A stretch of DNA of 64,000 nt, from the NCBI RefSeq assembly GCF_014641595.1, contig NZ_BMIA01000007.1:1-64000 (forward strand), written 5' to 3'. The notes below the pieces were generated by a model. That model saw nothing but the letters and a program-made list of their open reading frames with translations. It was not told where the DNA came from and ran no database searches. The stretch comes from Dyadobacter endophyticus (GTDB taxonomy: Bacteria > Bacteroidota > Bacteroidia > Cytophagales > Spirosomataceae). A program made the position numbers and the translations under genes. Positions 17,683-27,062 of the stretch are shown here, piece by piece. The first letter of the stretch is position 1. The number at the start of each line of letters is the position of its first letter.

Positions 17683-19659
17683 CTATCTTATTAGCAGAAA
17701 GCTCCCATTTTTGACCATAGTCTGGCCAGTAGCGTTGGTCGCTTCAATCTTATAGAGGTAATAACCGCCCGGCGCTTTGCCGGTCTTCACGTTCCCATCC
17801 CAGCCTTCGGCGATGTCGTCGGTATGGTAAATCACCTCCCCCCAGCGGCTGAAAACCGACATTTTGAAATCCTTGATAAAATATCCCTTCACCTCGAAGC
17901 GCTCATTGTAAGCGTCGCCATTCGGTGTAAATGCATCGGGAACGAGAAGAATCGCTTCACTTCTGAAATTCAACAGGTTGGATAAACTCGTGAAGTTCCC
18001 GGATTTAGCCTCAATACGGTATCCAAACTCGGATTGGGATGCGAGGTCGAGCGTATGGCTGGTTGAAAGGCCTTTCGGCATTGCATCGATCACGTTCCCA
18101 CCCTGGTCCACTTGTTGTAAACTATACGTTTCGATGTTGCCTGTGAACGGCGGATCCGAAGTCCAGACAATGTCGGGCGTATTGGCAGTCAGCAAAATAG
18201 AACAAACCGGCGTGCTGAACGACGGCGATTTCATTTTACACGCGTTCTCATACTGGAAACGGTAGCAATACGAGTTCTGCGAAGCACTTACATTCGTATC
18301 GTCCCATTGCAAGCTCTGGTTACCCGCAGGCGAAACCAGCTCGAAATTCGAGCTACCCAGTAATGCGCGCTCCACGATCAGATTATAAGTGCTCGTGAGC
18401 CCCTCACCCGAGAGCTCCACTCTGGTAGCGATGGTATTGTCGTCCTTAACAGTAACCAGCGCACTGGCAATATCGCCCGGCGACGAGGTTTTGGGTTCCA
18501 GACTGATAGGCGCCGAATAGGAGCGGACGTCGTTCTCTACAATCGCAACGATCTCATATTGGTAAGTATTACCGCATTTGACATCCGTATCTTCATACGA
18601 AAGCTTGTCCGAAGTGTTGAAAATTACAGCTCCGTTGCGTTTCAACTGATACTCTACCAGGCCATTGGTATTGGGTTCGCTCTCCCATTCGAGTGAAATG
18701 ATTTCATCGAGCGACAGGCTTCCCTGTTTGATCGCAATGCTGCTCACGATCGGGCTTTTTATTACATTCCCGCAAATGTCGGTCGACCAGAGCTGAAACC
18801 GGTAAACTACTTTCGGATCCAGCTGAGGCACGGTTGCAGATTGAGCGCCGCCAGTCTGCCCGCTTTGATTGGTATAAATGAATTCTTCGTTTCCCCTGGC
18901 AATGTAAACTTTGGTCTCAATACCTTCCATTCCATCATATATAAGCTTCGCATCGCCATTGCTTGCAGGCATTTCAACGCTTCTGATGCGGATACCGGCC
19001 AGCGATTGCGGCGCGTCCGCCGCCAAGGTGGTCGAATTGGATTCCGTGGTACACACACTGTTGGTATAAGAACCTTTCAATGTAATGGCCGGCACACTGT
19101 TGCCCGACGCGTAGGTATGCTCGAAAAAAGCAGTGGAATTTGTTTTTAGATTGACATTCTGCGTCCTCCCGTCACCCCAGTTGATCGTCACCACATCATA
19201 TGCTTTGGTAATAGGATCGTCCCCGAGCGTAACCCTCACCTTGCCGTTGGGACACGTTACAAGCTCAGCCTGGGGCCCGCGGGTTTCTTTTACGGTCACA
19301 TCTTTGCACAAGCTGAACCCGGCCACATCCTTGACACTCCCGTATTGCAGGATCGTGTAGGTGCCAGGTTCCTGATAGGTGAAGGTGGAATCCTGCGTTG
19401 TTTCGCTGATATTAGGAGGGGAATTCTGGCTGCGATCGAAACGGAAAGCGTATGTAAGGCTCTCAGGTTTCGGTACCAGGTTTTTTACATTGACCGTCAT
19501 CGGTGCGCAACCGACTTCCGGTGTTACGGTAAATGCTCCCGTAGTTCCACAAAAGCTCTGAGTAGCCCCTGTCCTTGCACCAGCGCCCTGACCTGAAACT
19601 TCTTGAATAACAAGCGAAAAGATGCTGAAAAGAAATAGGGTCAGTAGCTTATGTTTCAT
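17683..19659 (-). CDS. T9SS type B cargo protein, paralogue of the downstream gene
   Basis: A 658-residue secreted protein. The ATG at 19659 (MKHKLLTLFLFSIFSLVI) begins a signal peptide; the longer frame adds 16 residues with no signal character. It shares its plan with the gene 188 bases downstream: PKD-like start (GAFTVTPEVGCAPMTVNVKN), the NWGD motif, FN3-like repeats, and the type B domain (VPDAFTPNGDAYNERF, SRWGEVIYHTDDIAEGWDG, ending SFLLIR). Conserved cysteines recur between repeats. Function unknown. Confidence 0.88.
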   Translation of the reverse strand: MKHKLLTLFLFSIFSLVIQEVSGQGAGARTGATQSFCGTTGAFTVTPEVGCAPMTVNVKNLVPKPESLTYAFRFDRSQNSPPNISETTQDSTFTYQEPGTYTILQYGSVKDVAGFSLCKDVTVKETRGPQAELVTCPNGKVRVTLGDDPITKAYDVVTINWGDGRTQNVNLKTNSTAFFEHTYASGNSVPAITLKGSYTNSVCTTESNSTTLAADAPQSLAGIRIRSVEMPASNGDAKLIYDGMEGIETKVYIARGNEEFIYTNQSGQTGGAQSATVPQLDPKVVYRFQLWSTDICGNVIKSPIVSSIAIKQGSLSLDEIISLEWESEPNTNGLVEYQLKRNGAVIFNTSDKLSYEDTDVKCGNTYQYEIVAIVENDVRSYSAPISLEPKTSSPGDIASALVTVKDDNTIATRVELSGEGLTSTYNLIVERALLGSSNFELVSPAGNQSLQWDDTNVSASQNSYCYRFQYENACKMKSPSFSTPVCSILLTANTPDIVWTSDPPFTGNIETYSLQQVDQGGNVIDAMPKGLSTSHTLDLASQSEFGYRIEAKSGNFTSLSNLLNFRSEAILLVPDAFTPNGDAYNERFEVKGYFIKDFKMSVFSRWGEVIYHTDDIAEGWDGNVKTGKAPGGYYLYKIEATNATGQTMVKNGSFLLIR

Positions 19660-19781
19660 AGTGAGTAAAGTAGGTTCCGCCGGGTGCGCTGATGCGGGTT
19701 GCCCCATTGAAACGGATCATGCAAATCCTTTGTTCAATTTGTGACGGATGTCCAAAAATAGAACTTTCGACATTATCAACG

Positions 19782-19789
19782 TACCTTTG
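19782..19789 (+). promoter_or_regulatory. -7 element upstream of ribBA
   Basis: TACCTTTG, a full match to TAnnTTTG, 51 bases before the ribBA start. The -33 TTG is not evident. On the other strand CAAAAATA at 19753-19760 reads as TATTTTTG and might serve the divergent T9SS cargo gene. Confidence 0.45.
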
Positions 19790-19840
19790 CAGAGTAAAAA
19801 CGAGTTTTAGTTTAAAACTATTTTTTCATTAACCCGATTA

Positions 19841-21094
19841 ATGAGTAACAATACTAACCCGATTGCGCTGGACTCTATCGAAGACGCCATCGAAGCAATC
19901 AAAAGAGGGGAGCTTATCATCGTTGTAGATGACGAAGACCGTGAAAACGAAGGTGATTTTATCTGCGCTGCCGAGCTGGTAACGCCGGAAATAGTCAATT
20001 TTATGGCGAGGGAAGGCCGCGGGCTCATCTGCGTGCCGATTACCGAAGAGCGTTGCGCCGAACTCGAACTGGAAATGATGGTGGGCAACAACACCGCCCT
20101 GCACGAAACCGCATTCACGGTTTCTGTCGACCTGCTCGGGCATGGCTGTACCACTGGTATCTCGGCCAGCGACCGCTCCAAGACCATCCAGGCACTTGTA
20201 AGCAAAGATACAAAGCCCACAGATCTGGGCCGCCCCGGGCATATTTTCCCGTTGAAAGCCAAAAGAGGCGGAGTGCTTCGCCGCACCGGCCATACCGAGG
20301 CTGCGATCGATTTTCCGCGTCTGGCGGGACTGTCGCCTGCCGGTGTTTTGGTTGAGATTCTAAACGAAGATGGTTCGATGGCACGCCTGCCTCAGCTGCG
20401 TGAGATCGCCAACCGCTTCAATCTGAAACTTGTCAGCATCAAAGACCTCATCGAATACCGTCTCCGCGAAGAATCGCTGATCAAGCGGGAGATCGGGGTG
20501 GATATGCCTACTAAATGGGGCCATTTCGACCTGATCGCCTACCGGCAGATCAACACCGGCGACCTGCACCTTGCATTGGTGAAAGGGACCTGGGAAAAAG
20601 ACGAGCCGGTTCTCGTACGCGTACACTCGTCATGCGTTACAGGCGATATCTTCGGTTCCTGCCGTTGCGACTGCGGCCCTCAGCTGCACGCTGCCATGGA
20701 AATGGTAGACCAGGCCGGTAAAGGTGTGATCGTTTATATGAACCAGGAAGGTCGCGGAATCGGTCTTTTGAATAAATTAAGGGCATATAAATTGCAGGAA
20801 ATGGGCCGCGATACCGTGGAAGCCAATCTTGAACTCGGCTTCCCGATGGACGATCGCGATTATGGCGTGGGCGCACAAATCTTGCGTGACCTCGAACTGA
20901 CTAAAATCAAGCTCATTACCAATAATCCCAAGAAACGCGCCGGACTGATCGGTTATGGCCTTGAAATTGTGGATTCGGTAGCCATCGAAATCCCGGCTAA
21001 CCCGTACAACGAAAAATACCTGCTCACCAAGCGTGATAAAATGGGCCACAGCCTGAATAATCTGACCATCGTAGGACATAACAAAGGGGTATGA
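19841..21094 (+). CDS. ribBA: Bifunctional DHBP synthase / GTP cyclohydrolase II
   Basis: A 417-residue fusion catalysing two entry steps of riboflavin synthesis. The N-terminal half (about 1-205) is 3,4-dihydroxy-2-butanone-4-phosphate synthase with DDEDRENEGDF and GHTEAAID. The C-terminal half is GTP cyclohydrolase II, with the zinc cysteines in VTGDIFGSCRCDCG and the NQEGRGIGLLNK loop. All key residues look intact. It overlaps the GNAT gene by four bases. No FMN riboswitch is seen upstream. Confidence 0.96.
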   Translation: MSNNTNPIALDSIEDAIEAIKRGELIIVVDDEDRENEGDFICAAELVTPEIVNFMAREGRGLICVPITEERCAELELEMMVGNNTALHETAFTVSVDLLGHGCTTGISASDRSKTIQALVSKDTKPTDLGRPGHIFPLKAKRGGVLRRTGHTEAAIDFPRLAGLSPAGVLVEILNEDGSMARLPQLREIANRFNLKLVSIKDLIEYRLREESLIKREIGVDMPTKWGHFDLIAYRQINTGDLHLALVKGTWEKDEPVLVRVHSSCVTGDIFGSCRCDCGPQLHAAMEMVDQAGKGVIVYMNQEGRGIGLLNKLRAYKLQEMGRDTVEANLELGFPMDDRDYGVGAQILRDLELTKIKLITNNPKKRAGLIGYGLEIVDSVAIEIPANPYNEKYLLTKRDKMGHSLNNLTIVGHNKGV

Positions 21095-21519
21095 CGATCG
21101 AAACCGTCCAAAACGATGCCGATATTCTCAAATGCCGCGGCGCCATCCAGGCGCTGCGGCCATTGTTGACCGACGACATTTATACGGAAGCCGTCAGGCA
21201 AACCCTCGCCGATAACCGGCAAATCATTTTCATCGAAGATGGCAACCCCGATGCCGCCGCAGTAGCCGTTTTTGAAACCGGTTACAATCTTTTTCGTGGA
21301 AAATACATCTACATCGACGATCTTTCGACTTTGCCGACGCAACGTGGCAAAGGTTATGCAGGAAAGCTGCTCGACTGGATCGCGGATTACGCGCAAAAAG
21401 AAGGATTCAATGAAATCCACCTCGATTCGGGCGTAAATGCGGCCCGAACCGACGCGCACCGGCTCTATCTCAATAAAAGATTTCAGGTTACCAGCCTGCA
21501 TTTTGTTGCCAAAGTCTGA
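21091..21519 (+). CDS. GNAT-family N-acetyltransferase
   Basis: A 142-residue acetyltransferase. The acetyl-CoA pyrophosphate-binding motif appears as QRGKGYAGKLL near residue 88, with the following helix and a DSGVNAARTDAHRLY segment typical of the C-terminal half. Substrate unknown. The ATGA overlap with ribBA implies translational coupling, but a role in flavin metabolism is not implied by the sequence. Confidence 0.88.
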   Translation: MTIETVQNDADILKCRGAIQALRPLLTDDIYTEAVRQTLADNRQIIFIEDGNPDAAAVAVFETGYNLFRGKYIYIDDLSTLPTQRGKGYAGKLLDWIADYAQKEGFNEIHLDSGVNAARTDAHRLYLNKRFQVTSLHFVAKV

Positions 21520-21558
21520 TTTTTAATAGCAGATCTGGCAATTTTAGCACATAACTAC

Positions 21559-22536
21559 ATGACAATCGATCAGGTTTTTGAAGCATTTGATACCCTTCGA
21601 GTACTGGTAATCGGCGATGTGATGCTCGATTCCTATGTTTGGGGAAAAGTTGAAAGAATATCTCCGGAAGCACCCGTACCGGTGGTCAATGTTCAAAAAA
21701 GGGAATACCGGCTGGGCGGCGCGGGCAATGTGCTGCTGAATGTACAATCATTGGGTGCAGAGGCCATTATCTGCTCGGTAATCGGCACCGACAGCCCCGG
21801 CGACCTCCTCGAAAACAGTCTGAAAGAAAAAGGATTGAACTGCGAAGGCCTGATCCGCAGCGACGACCGCATTACTACTATTAAGGAACGCATTATCGCC
21901 GGATCGCAACAGGTTGTCCGCATCGATACCGAGACCGACAAACCGGTTTCCAAATCAGAAACTGAAAAACTGATTGCGAAAGCCAAGGAGCTGATCCCAT
22001 CCTGCCAAGTCATCATATTTGAAGATTACGACAAAGGCGTACTCACGCCCGAATCTATCGCTGAGATCACCGCATTTGCCAACGCGAACAACGTCCCGAC
22101 CGTTGTTGACCCAAAAAAGCGCAATTTTCTGGCCTATAACCACGTCACACTTTTCAAACCTAACCTGAAAGAGCTCCGCGAAGGTTTAAAATTGGATTTC
22201 AATGTGGATAACCTCGAAGAACTGAAAACAACGGTTCAGCATTTGAAAGATTCGCTCCAAGCAAAAGGCGCATTGATCACTTTGTCGGAAAGAGGCGTTT
22301 TTATTGATTTTAATAATGAAACCCACAAGCTTCCGGCACACATTCGTCAGATCGCCGACGTTTCCGGTGCAGGCGATACGGTAATCAGCATTGCCGCGTG
22401 CTGCGTGGCATTAGGCCTTCCGCCGAAAAGCGTGGCAGCTATTTCTAATCTTGGCGGCGGACTGGTGTGTGAAATGGTCGGAGTGGTTCCTATCGATAAG
22501 GCATTGTTGAAATCGGAAGCCCAAAAGCTCGTGTAG
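21559..22536 (+). CDS. PfkB-family kinase, RfaE1/HldE N-domain-like
   Basis: A 325-residue ribokinase-fold enzyme. It carries VLVIGDVMLDSYVWGKVERISPEAPVPV in pieces typical of D-glycero-beta-D-manno-heptose-7-phosphate kinase, and the ATP/anion-hole motif DVSGAGDT near residue 268. The nucleotidyltransferase half of HldE is absent, so it is a single-domain HldA-type protein. It would supply ADP-heptose for LPS core if that is its substrate; other sugar phosphates are possible. Its stop codon directly abuts that of the convergent gene. Confidence 0.85.
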   Translation: MTIDQVFEAFDTLRVLVIGDVMLDSYVWGKVERISPEAPVPVVNVQKREYRLGGAGNVLLNVQSLGAEAIICSVIGTDSPGDLLENSLKEKGLNCEGLIRSDDRITTIKERIIAGSQQVVRIDTETDKPVSKSETEKLIAKAKELIPSCQVIIFEDYDKGVLTPESIAEITAFANANNVPTVVDPKKRNFLAYNHVTLFKPNLKELREGLKLDFNVDNLEELKTTVQHLKDSLQAKGALITLSERGVFIDFNNETHKLPAHIRQIADVSGAGDTVISIAACCVALGLPPKSVAAISNLGGGLVCEMVGVVPIDKALLKSEAQKLV

Positions 22537-23517
22537 CTACCAATTGATGCCACCTTCTCCGAGACCCATTCTTCGTGTAAATCGGGACGACAGCCGCGAC
22601 CGGCTCGTGATGTAGCGCACGCTCGCACCTATGTAAGGCGTGGTTGCGGGTGTGTACGAGGTAAGGTTTTCACGGGCGCTGTTGAATGTGCGCAATTGCC
22701 GGAAAGTAGTCACACCAGCTTCCACCGACACATTCAGCACCGAAAACAGATGTACATTGGCAGCAACGCCGGTTTTGATCTGGCGGTAATTCTCGCGCCG
22801 CAATGCTTTTTCCTCCGGTGTCTGCACCTGGAACCCGCCGCTGTAACCGCTCAGCCCCGCCAGGAAATCGACATTGAACCATTTGGTAGCCTTGTAATTC
22901 GCATTTACCATAAACGGCAGCAATGCGGACACGCGCCAGTGTTTCCCCAACCCCTTATTTACCCCAAATACCGGGATAAAACGCAGCTTCTGGTTATAAG
23001 CCAGCACCGAACCATACATGAACTGGGTACGAAGCCCCAAAATGTGCATTCTTGCCGCACCGCCCCAGAAAAACGGCTGCGGGCTGAAAAACGTCTCATT
23101 ACTCTCCGTCATCCCCAAGCCGCCGCCATACACCCAAAGCCTGTCCTTAATGCTCGCCTGCAAACGAATCACCCCGAGGGATAACGTTTTATAGCCGTTG
23201 GCTGGATCATTCTTACCATCGAAAGTGGGCTGTATTTGTGTGTACTGGGCGATGGCGACTGTGTGTACAGCTCTCAGATCAAACTTTTTACGCAGGCTGT
23301 AACCGAGCTGCACCTCGCTCTGCAAAGGTATGATCCCGAAAAAACCTGTCCTTGAAACGCCATACTCCCGCGTCCCGTCGAGACTCGCCGGGACATTATA
23401 ATCCGCTTTGAGCGTCAGATTCGGGTAAAATAAGCGACTTAGAGAAAAGTGCTGGGCATGTGCAGGAACGATCAGGCACAGGAGCAGACAGGTTAACAGG
23501 TTGCGCGAGTTAGCCAT
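22537..23517 (-). CDS. Outer-membrane beta-barrel-like protein (DUF6268-like)
   Basis: A 326-residue protein with a clear signal peptide (LLTCLLLCLIVPAHAQ) and many short amphipathic strands with aromatic ends (LWVYGGGLGM, AARMHILGLRTQFMYG, WRVSALLPFMVNANY), as in an outer-membrane barrel. I recall this pattern as DUF6268, but that assignment is from memory. Function unknown. It is monocistronic and convergent with the kinase gene with no spacer. Confidence 0.7.
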   Translation of the reverse strand: MANSRNLLTCLLLCLIVPAHAQHFSLSRLFYPNLTLKADYNVPASLDGTREYGVSRTGFFGIIPLQSEVQLGYSLRKKFDLRAVHTVAIAQYTQIQPTFDGKNDPANGYKTLSLGVIRLQASIKDRLWVYGGGLGMTESNETFFSPQPFFWGGAARMHILGLRTQFMYGSVLAYNQKLRFIPVFGVNKGLGKHWRVSALLPFMVNANYKATKWFNVDFLAGLSGYSGGFQVQTPEEKALRRENYRQIKTGVAANVHLFSVLNVSVEAGVTTFRQLRTFNSARENLTSYTPATTPYIGASVRYITSRSRLSSRFTRRMGLGEGGINW

Positions 23518-23651
23518 TCAGGAAAGTTAGGGGATGCGTTAAAATGTTGGCAAATAACGCGAAAAACCAAGCGCTATTGTGCAATCGGGACTATCAGAAT
23601 TTTGGGAAAATATTTGTTGATTTATGCACTATTCAAATAGTCTATTTGGCC

Positions 23652-25400
23652 ATGATCAAATTCCCTTCTCTCAAAACATTGGGCGACAGCTTGATTGAAA
23701 CGACGCTTCGCTACAAAGAAGTCGCACTAATCGCCTTGATAAAGACTATCATCTTCATCATGCTCGTCGAAATGCCTCATGAAGAAAGCGCCGTGCGAAA
23801 CCAGCTGACACAACTGTCCTTTATAGCTACACTCGCACTTCCCCTCATTCTGGCAATTCGCCTTTCAGGTGAACGGCACAACTGGAAACCTTACGTTCAG
23901 CCCGCGTTGATTGCATCGACGGTACTCGTGCTTGCCGTTTACTATTGGTTAATGGATAAGACGTTGAACCAGAGTGGAGCTTACCGGTTCTTCATTTTTT
24001 TAGCCGGCGCCCATTTGCTGGTTTCCTATGCACCATTTATCGGCACCAACGACAAAGACGGGTTCTGGCAATTCAACAAAACGCTATTCATCCAATTCCT
24101 GAATGCCACATTGTACTCCGCGACCCTTTATGTCGGTCTTCTCATTGCGGTGGAAACGGTCAAATACTTATTTGGAATAGAATCCCGGTTCTTTATCGAA
24201 ATAGACTTATTTCTAATCGTATCCTGCTTTTTTCACACGATCTTTTTCCTGAGTAAAATCCCGAAACCCGATGAGGTCCATTCCGATTATCCGCATGGAT
24301 TAAAAGTATTTACCCAATATGTGCTCCTGCCCCTCGAGGTTGTATATCTGGTCATTTTATATGCTTACGTCGGGAAAATTGTCACTCAATGGCAGCTTCC
24401 CCAAGGACGCGTCGCTTACCTCGTTCTCGCATTTTCAGTTGCTGGAATTTTTGCATTGCTGCTCCTTTATCCACTGCGCCAAAATACGGAGGAGCGCTGG
24501 CTGAAAATATTTGGGCGGAGGTATTATCTGGCCCTACTTCCCCTGATCGTGTTGCTTTTTACGGGCATATTCCGACGCATCGACGACTACGGGGTTACCG
24601 AAAACCGCTACATTGTCGCGGTGCTGGCATTATGGCTATCCGCAATTACTTTTTATTCTTTGTCAGGAAAACGTGATGATATCCGATGGATTCCTATTTC
24701 CCTGTCTGTTTTGTGCCTGCTGCTTCCGATAGGCCCCTGGAATATCTTTCTGGTTTCCAGGGACAGCCAGCTAAAACAGTTTGAGCACATACTTTCGAAA
24801 AACCAAATGCTGGACGCCAGTAGGCATTTGGCTCAAAAGAAAACAGTCACCGTAGAGGATCGTCAACAACTCATGTCCATTATCCGGTTTTTCAGGGACA
24901 GAGAATTACCTGGCCTTGAACCTTATTTTGCGGGCGTAAAACAAGGAGAGAAACGCGACGGCCAGCACTATTCAATAATGGAAAATACGCTGGACCGCTA
25001 CGCAATTGCCATGAAAACCGATAACGAGGCACGGTATATGAGCTTTTCATCCCAGACTTCCCGTGACATCTCCGGTGCTACCATTTCCGGATTTGACCGT
25101 ATGATTTTCATAGATGGCATCGACAATGATACGATTAGCGATGGCAAAATCGAAGTCGTAAAGCAGGATTCGGGCAAGGTCCTGGCTATTTTCCGTGGAA
25201 ATAAACAGGTAGTAACCTGGAATGTCGTTGAAAAAGTCAGAGCATTGCAGGCCGTCTATGGTAACGAGAGTGTAGAACTACCACAGGATTCTCTCATTCT
25301 TTCACAAGCAAACTATAAAATGGTATTCAGGATACTTTCATCCAGTAATGATGATGATTTCTATGGAAGTGGTGTACTGTTTTATAAATCGAATCCCTAG
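23652..25400 (+). CDS. DUF4153 membrane protein
   Basis: A 582-residue protein. I chose the ATG at 23652 (MIKFPSLKTLGDSL); an upstream ATG in frame adds 36 residues with no family character. The first 400 residues form about ten to twelve membrane helices and match the DUF4153 pattern (TLYSATLYVGLLIAVETVKYLFGI, LLYPLRQNTEERWLKIFGRRYYLALLPL in part). A soluble C-terminal region of about 180 residues follows. Role unknown. Confidence 0.8.
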   Translation: MIKFPSLKTLGDSLIETTLRYKEVALIALIKTIIFIMLVEMPHEESAVRNQLTQLSFIATLALPLILAIRLSGERHNWKPYVQPALIASTVLVLAVYYWLMDKTLNQSGAYRFFIFLAGAHLLVSYAPFIGTNDKDGFWQFNKTLFIQFLNATLYSATLYVGLLIAVETVKYLFGIESRFFIEIDLFLIVSCFFHTIFFLSKIPKPDEVHSDYPHGLKVFTQYVLLPLEVVYLVILYAYVGKIVTQWQLPQGRVAYLVLAFSVAGIFALLLLYPLRQNTEERWLKIFGRRYYLALLPLIVLLFTGIFRRIDDYGVTENRYIVAVLALWLSAITFYSLSGKRDDIRWIPISLSVLCLLLPIGPWNIFLVSRDSQLKQFEHILSKNQMLDASRHLAQKKTVTVEDRQQLMSIIRFFRDRELPGLEPYFAGVKQGEKRDGQHYSIMENTLDRYAIAMKTDNEARYMSFSSQTSRDISGATISGFDRMIFIDGIDNDTISDGKIEVVKQDSGKVLAIFRGNKQVVTWNVVEKVRALQAVYGNESVELPQDSLILSQANYKMVFRILSSSNDDDFYGSGVLFYKSNP

Positions 25401-25477
25401 CAACCCACATAGCCCGAATTCACAATTGCAGTGTATAATTCGCAGACTTCCAGCTTCATCCAATAACGATTTTGTTT

Positions 25478-26473
25478 ATGAAAAAACTACTGTTCCTGCT
25501 AGCCATTCTACCCTGCCTGCAATCAGTCGCCCAAACCGAACCTACCTACGCCGAAAAACTGGGTTATCCCAAAGGCAAAAAGGTGCTCATCATCCACGTC
25601 GACGATGTGGGAATGTCCTATGAATCCAATCAAGGTGCCATCAAAGCTATTCGCGAAGGCGTTGCGAACTCGCTGAGCGTAATGATGCCCTGCGGCTGGG
25701 TACCGGGGTTTGTGCATTACTGGAAAGAGAATAAAGATATCGACGCCGGCCTGCATTTGACGATGACCTCCGAATGGAAGGACTACCGCTGGGGCCCGCT
25801 GGCGGGTAAAACCAATGTCAAAGGCCTCACCGATTCCGAAGGCGCATTATGGCGGAGCGTGGCAGACGTTGTCAAAAACGCATCGCCCGACGAAGTGGAA
25901 ACCGAAATCCGCGCGCAATTGGAACGCGCACGCACAATGGGTTTCGAGCCCACACACCTCGACTCTCACATGGGCACGCTTTTCGCGACGCCGGAGTTTT
26001 TAGAACGATATTTAAAAGTGGGAATGCAGGAAAAGATTCCGGTAATGTTCCCTGGCGGCCATAATACGGCCATTAAGGGAGAGGAAAAAATGATTGCGGA
26101 ACGCTTCGAAATGACCCAAAACGTTGGAAAGCAACTCTGGGCAGCCGGATTACCCGTACTCGACGACCTCGAAAACAGCAGCTACGGCTGGAAAGGCCCC
26201 GAAAACGGCGACAAATCCGAAAAAGCATTACAGAAATACAAAACTGCCAAGTACATTGAAGCGATCGGCAAACTGAAACCCGGGCTCACAATGGTGATCA
26301 TGCATTGTACCATCCACACCGAAGTTTTTCCCCACATCTCCGACTCGTGGCCCACCCGCGAAGGCGATTTCCTAGCCATGATCGACCCGGAATTGCGGAA
26401 GTATATTGAGAAGGAAGGGATTGTGCTGACGACCTGGCGGGAGGCGATGCAGAGAAGGCAGAAGGTGAAGTGA
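25478..26473 (+). CDS. YdjC/ChbG-family polysaccharide deacetylase-like protein, exported
   Basis: A 331-residue protein. The ATG at 25478 starts a signal peptide (MKKLLFLLAILPCLQSVAQ). The YdjC domain shows metal-ligand motifs HVDDVGMS near the N-terminus, GLHLTMTSEW, and HLDSHMG in the middle, consistent with a deacetylase of small N-acetylated sugars such as chito-oligosaccharides. Export to the periplasm is unusual for ChbG but normal for Bacteroidota relatives. Its 3' end overlaps a degraded nucleotidyltransferase gene on the other strand by 102 bases. Confidence 0.85.
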   Translation: MKKLLFLLAILPCLQSVAQTEPTYAEKLGYPKGKKVLIIHVDDVGMSYESNQGAIKAIREGVANSLSVMMPCGWVPGFVHYWKENKDIDAGLHLTMTSEWKDYRWGPLAGKTNVKGLTDSEGALWRSVADVVKNASPDEVETEIRAQLERARTMGFEPTHLDSHMGTLFATPEFLERYLKVGMQEKIPVMFPGGHNTAIKGEEKMIAERFEMTQNVGKQLWAAGLPVLDDLENSSYGWKGPENGDKSEKALQKYKTAKYIEAIGKLKPGLTMVIMHCTIHTEVFPHISDSWPTREGDFLAMIDPELRKYIEKEGIVLTTWREAMQRRQKVK

Positions 26474-26788
26474 CCATTGTTCTTCCCAAATACGCTGTAA
26501 TTCTTCTACATCGGCAAGATCCTTCTTTTTTGCCGATGCTTTTTTCTCCTTAATGAGATCTCGCAAATGAATCACGCGGAATGGTATGCCGTCGAAATCG
26601 TTTGCCAGCAATGCTTGTACAAATGCTTCGGTATTCTCACGGGTATTACCTATCCAGAGGTCCATATCCAGTGTCGTTCTTATATACCCATGAACCACCC
26701 CAGCCATACCTCCCACCAAGAGATATTGAACCTGATGTTGGTTTAAACTTTTCAAGAGCTGCAAAACGACCTCACTGCTAATGTCCAT
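26372..26788 (-). pseudogene. Nucleotidyltransferase-like gene with internal deletion
   Basis: From MDISSEVVLQLLKSLNQ the product starts like a MNT-type nucleotidyltransferase (YLLVGGMAGVVHGYIRTT, DMDLWIGNTRENTEAF) and ends with the usual tail (GIPFRVIHLRDLIKEKKAS, KKKDLADVEELQRIW). The stretch normally between them, which I judge to be about 50 residues, is missing: ALLANDF joins DGIPF directly, in frame. After the family end the frame reads on about 30 residues into the convergent deacetylase gene. I call it a probable pseudogene. A longer in-frame start at 26905 exists. Confidence 0.6.
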
Positions 26789-26965
26789 CGAATGCTTGTT
26801 TTTGTTTCTTGGATTCGAACGATAGAGCTTTTCCGCCACGCCATTCAAGTGAATAAGCGCTTCGAGGTTTTCAGAATATTGCTTGGTGAATACGCCGGCA
26901 GACATGGAAGTTGAGCAGGTGTTTTCAATAAATTTAATTCAATTCCTTTAACTCCCCAAAACCAA

Positions 26966-26994
26966 CAATGCCCGGGAAAACCTCCCGGGCATTG
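26966..26994 (-). terminator. Hairpin after lpdA
   Basis: An 11-bp perfect stem (CAATGCCCGGG with CCCGGGCATTG, seven-base loop) about 70 bases past the lpdA stop. The T-run is weak on the minus strand (TTGGTTTTGG), so termination is likely but not certain. Confidence 0.5.
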
Positions 26995-27062
26995 CCATGA
27001 TCATATTTCGAACGCAGACGGCTGCCACTCGGCGGTCAGTCGTCAGCGATCGGCGGTCCTGC

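Noticed and set aside
19660..19840. FMN riboswitch upstream of ribBA
   Set aside because: I could not find the conserved RFN-element core in these 181 bases.
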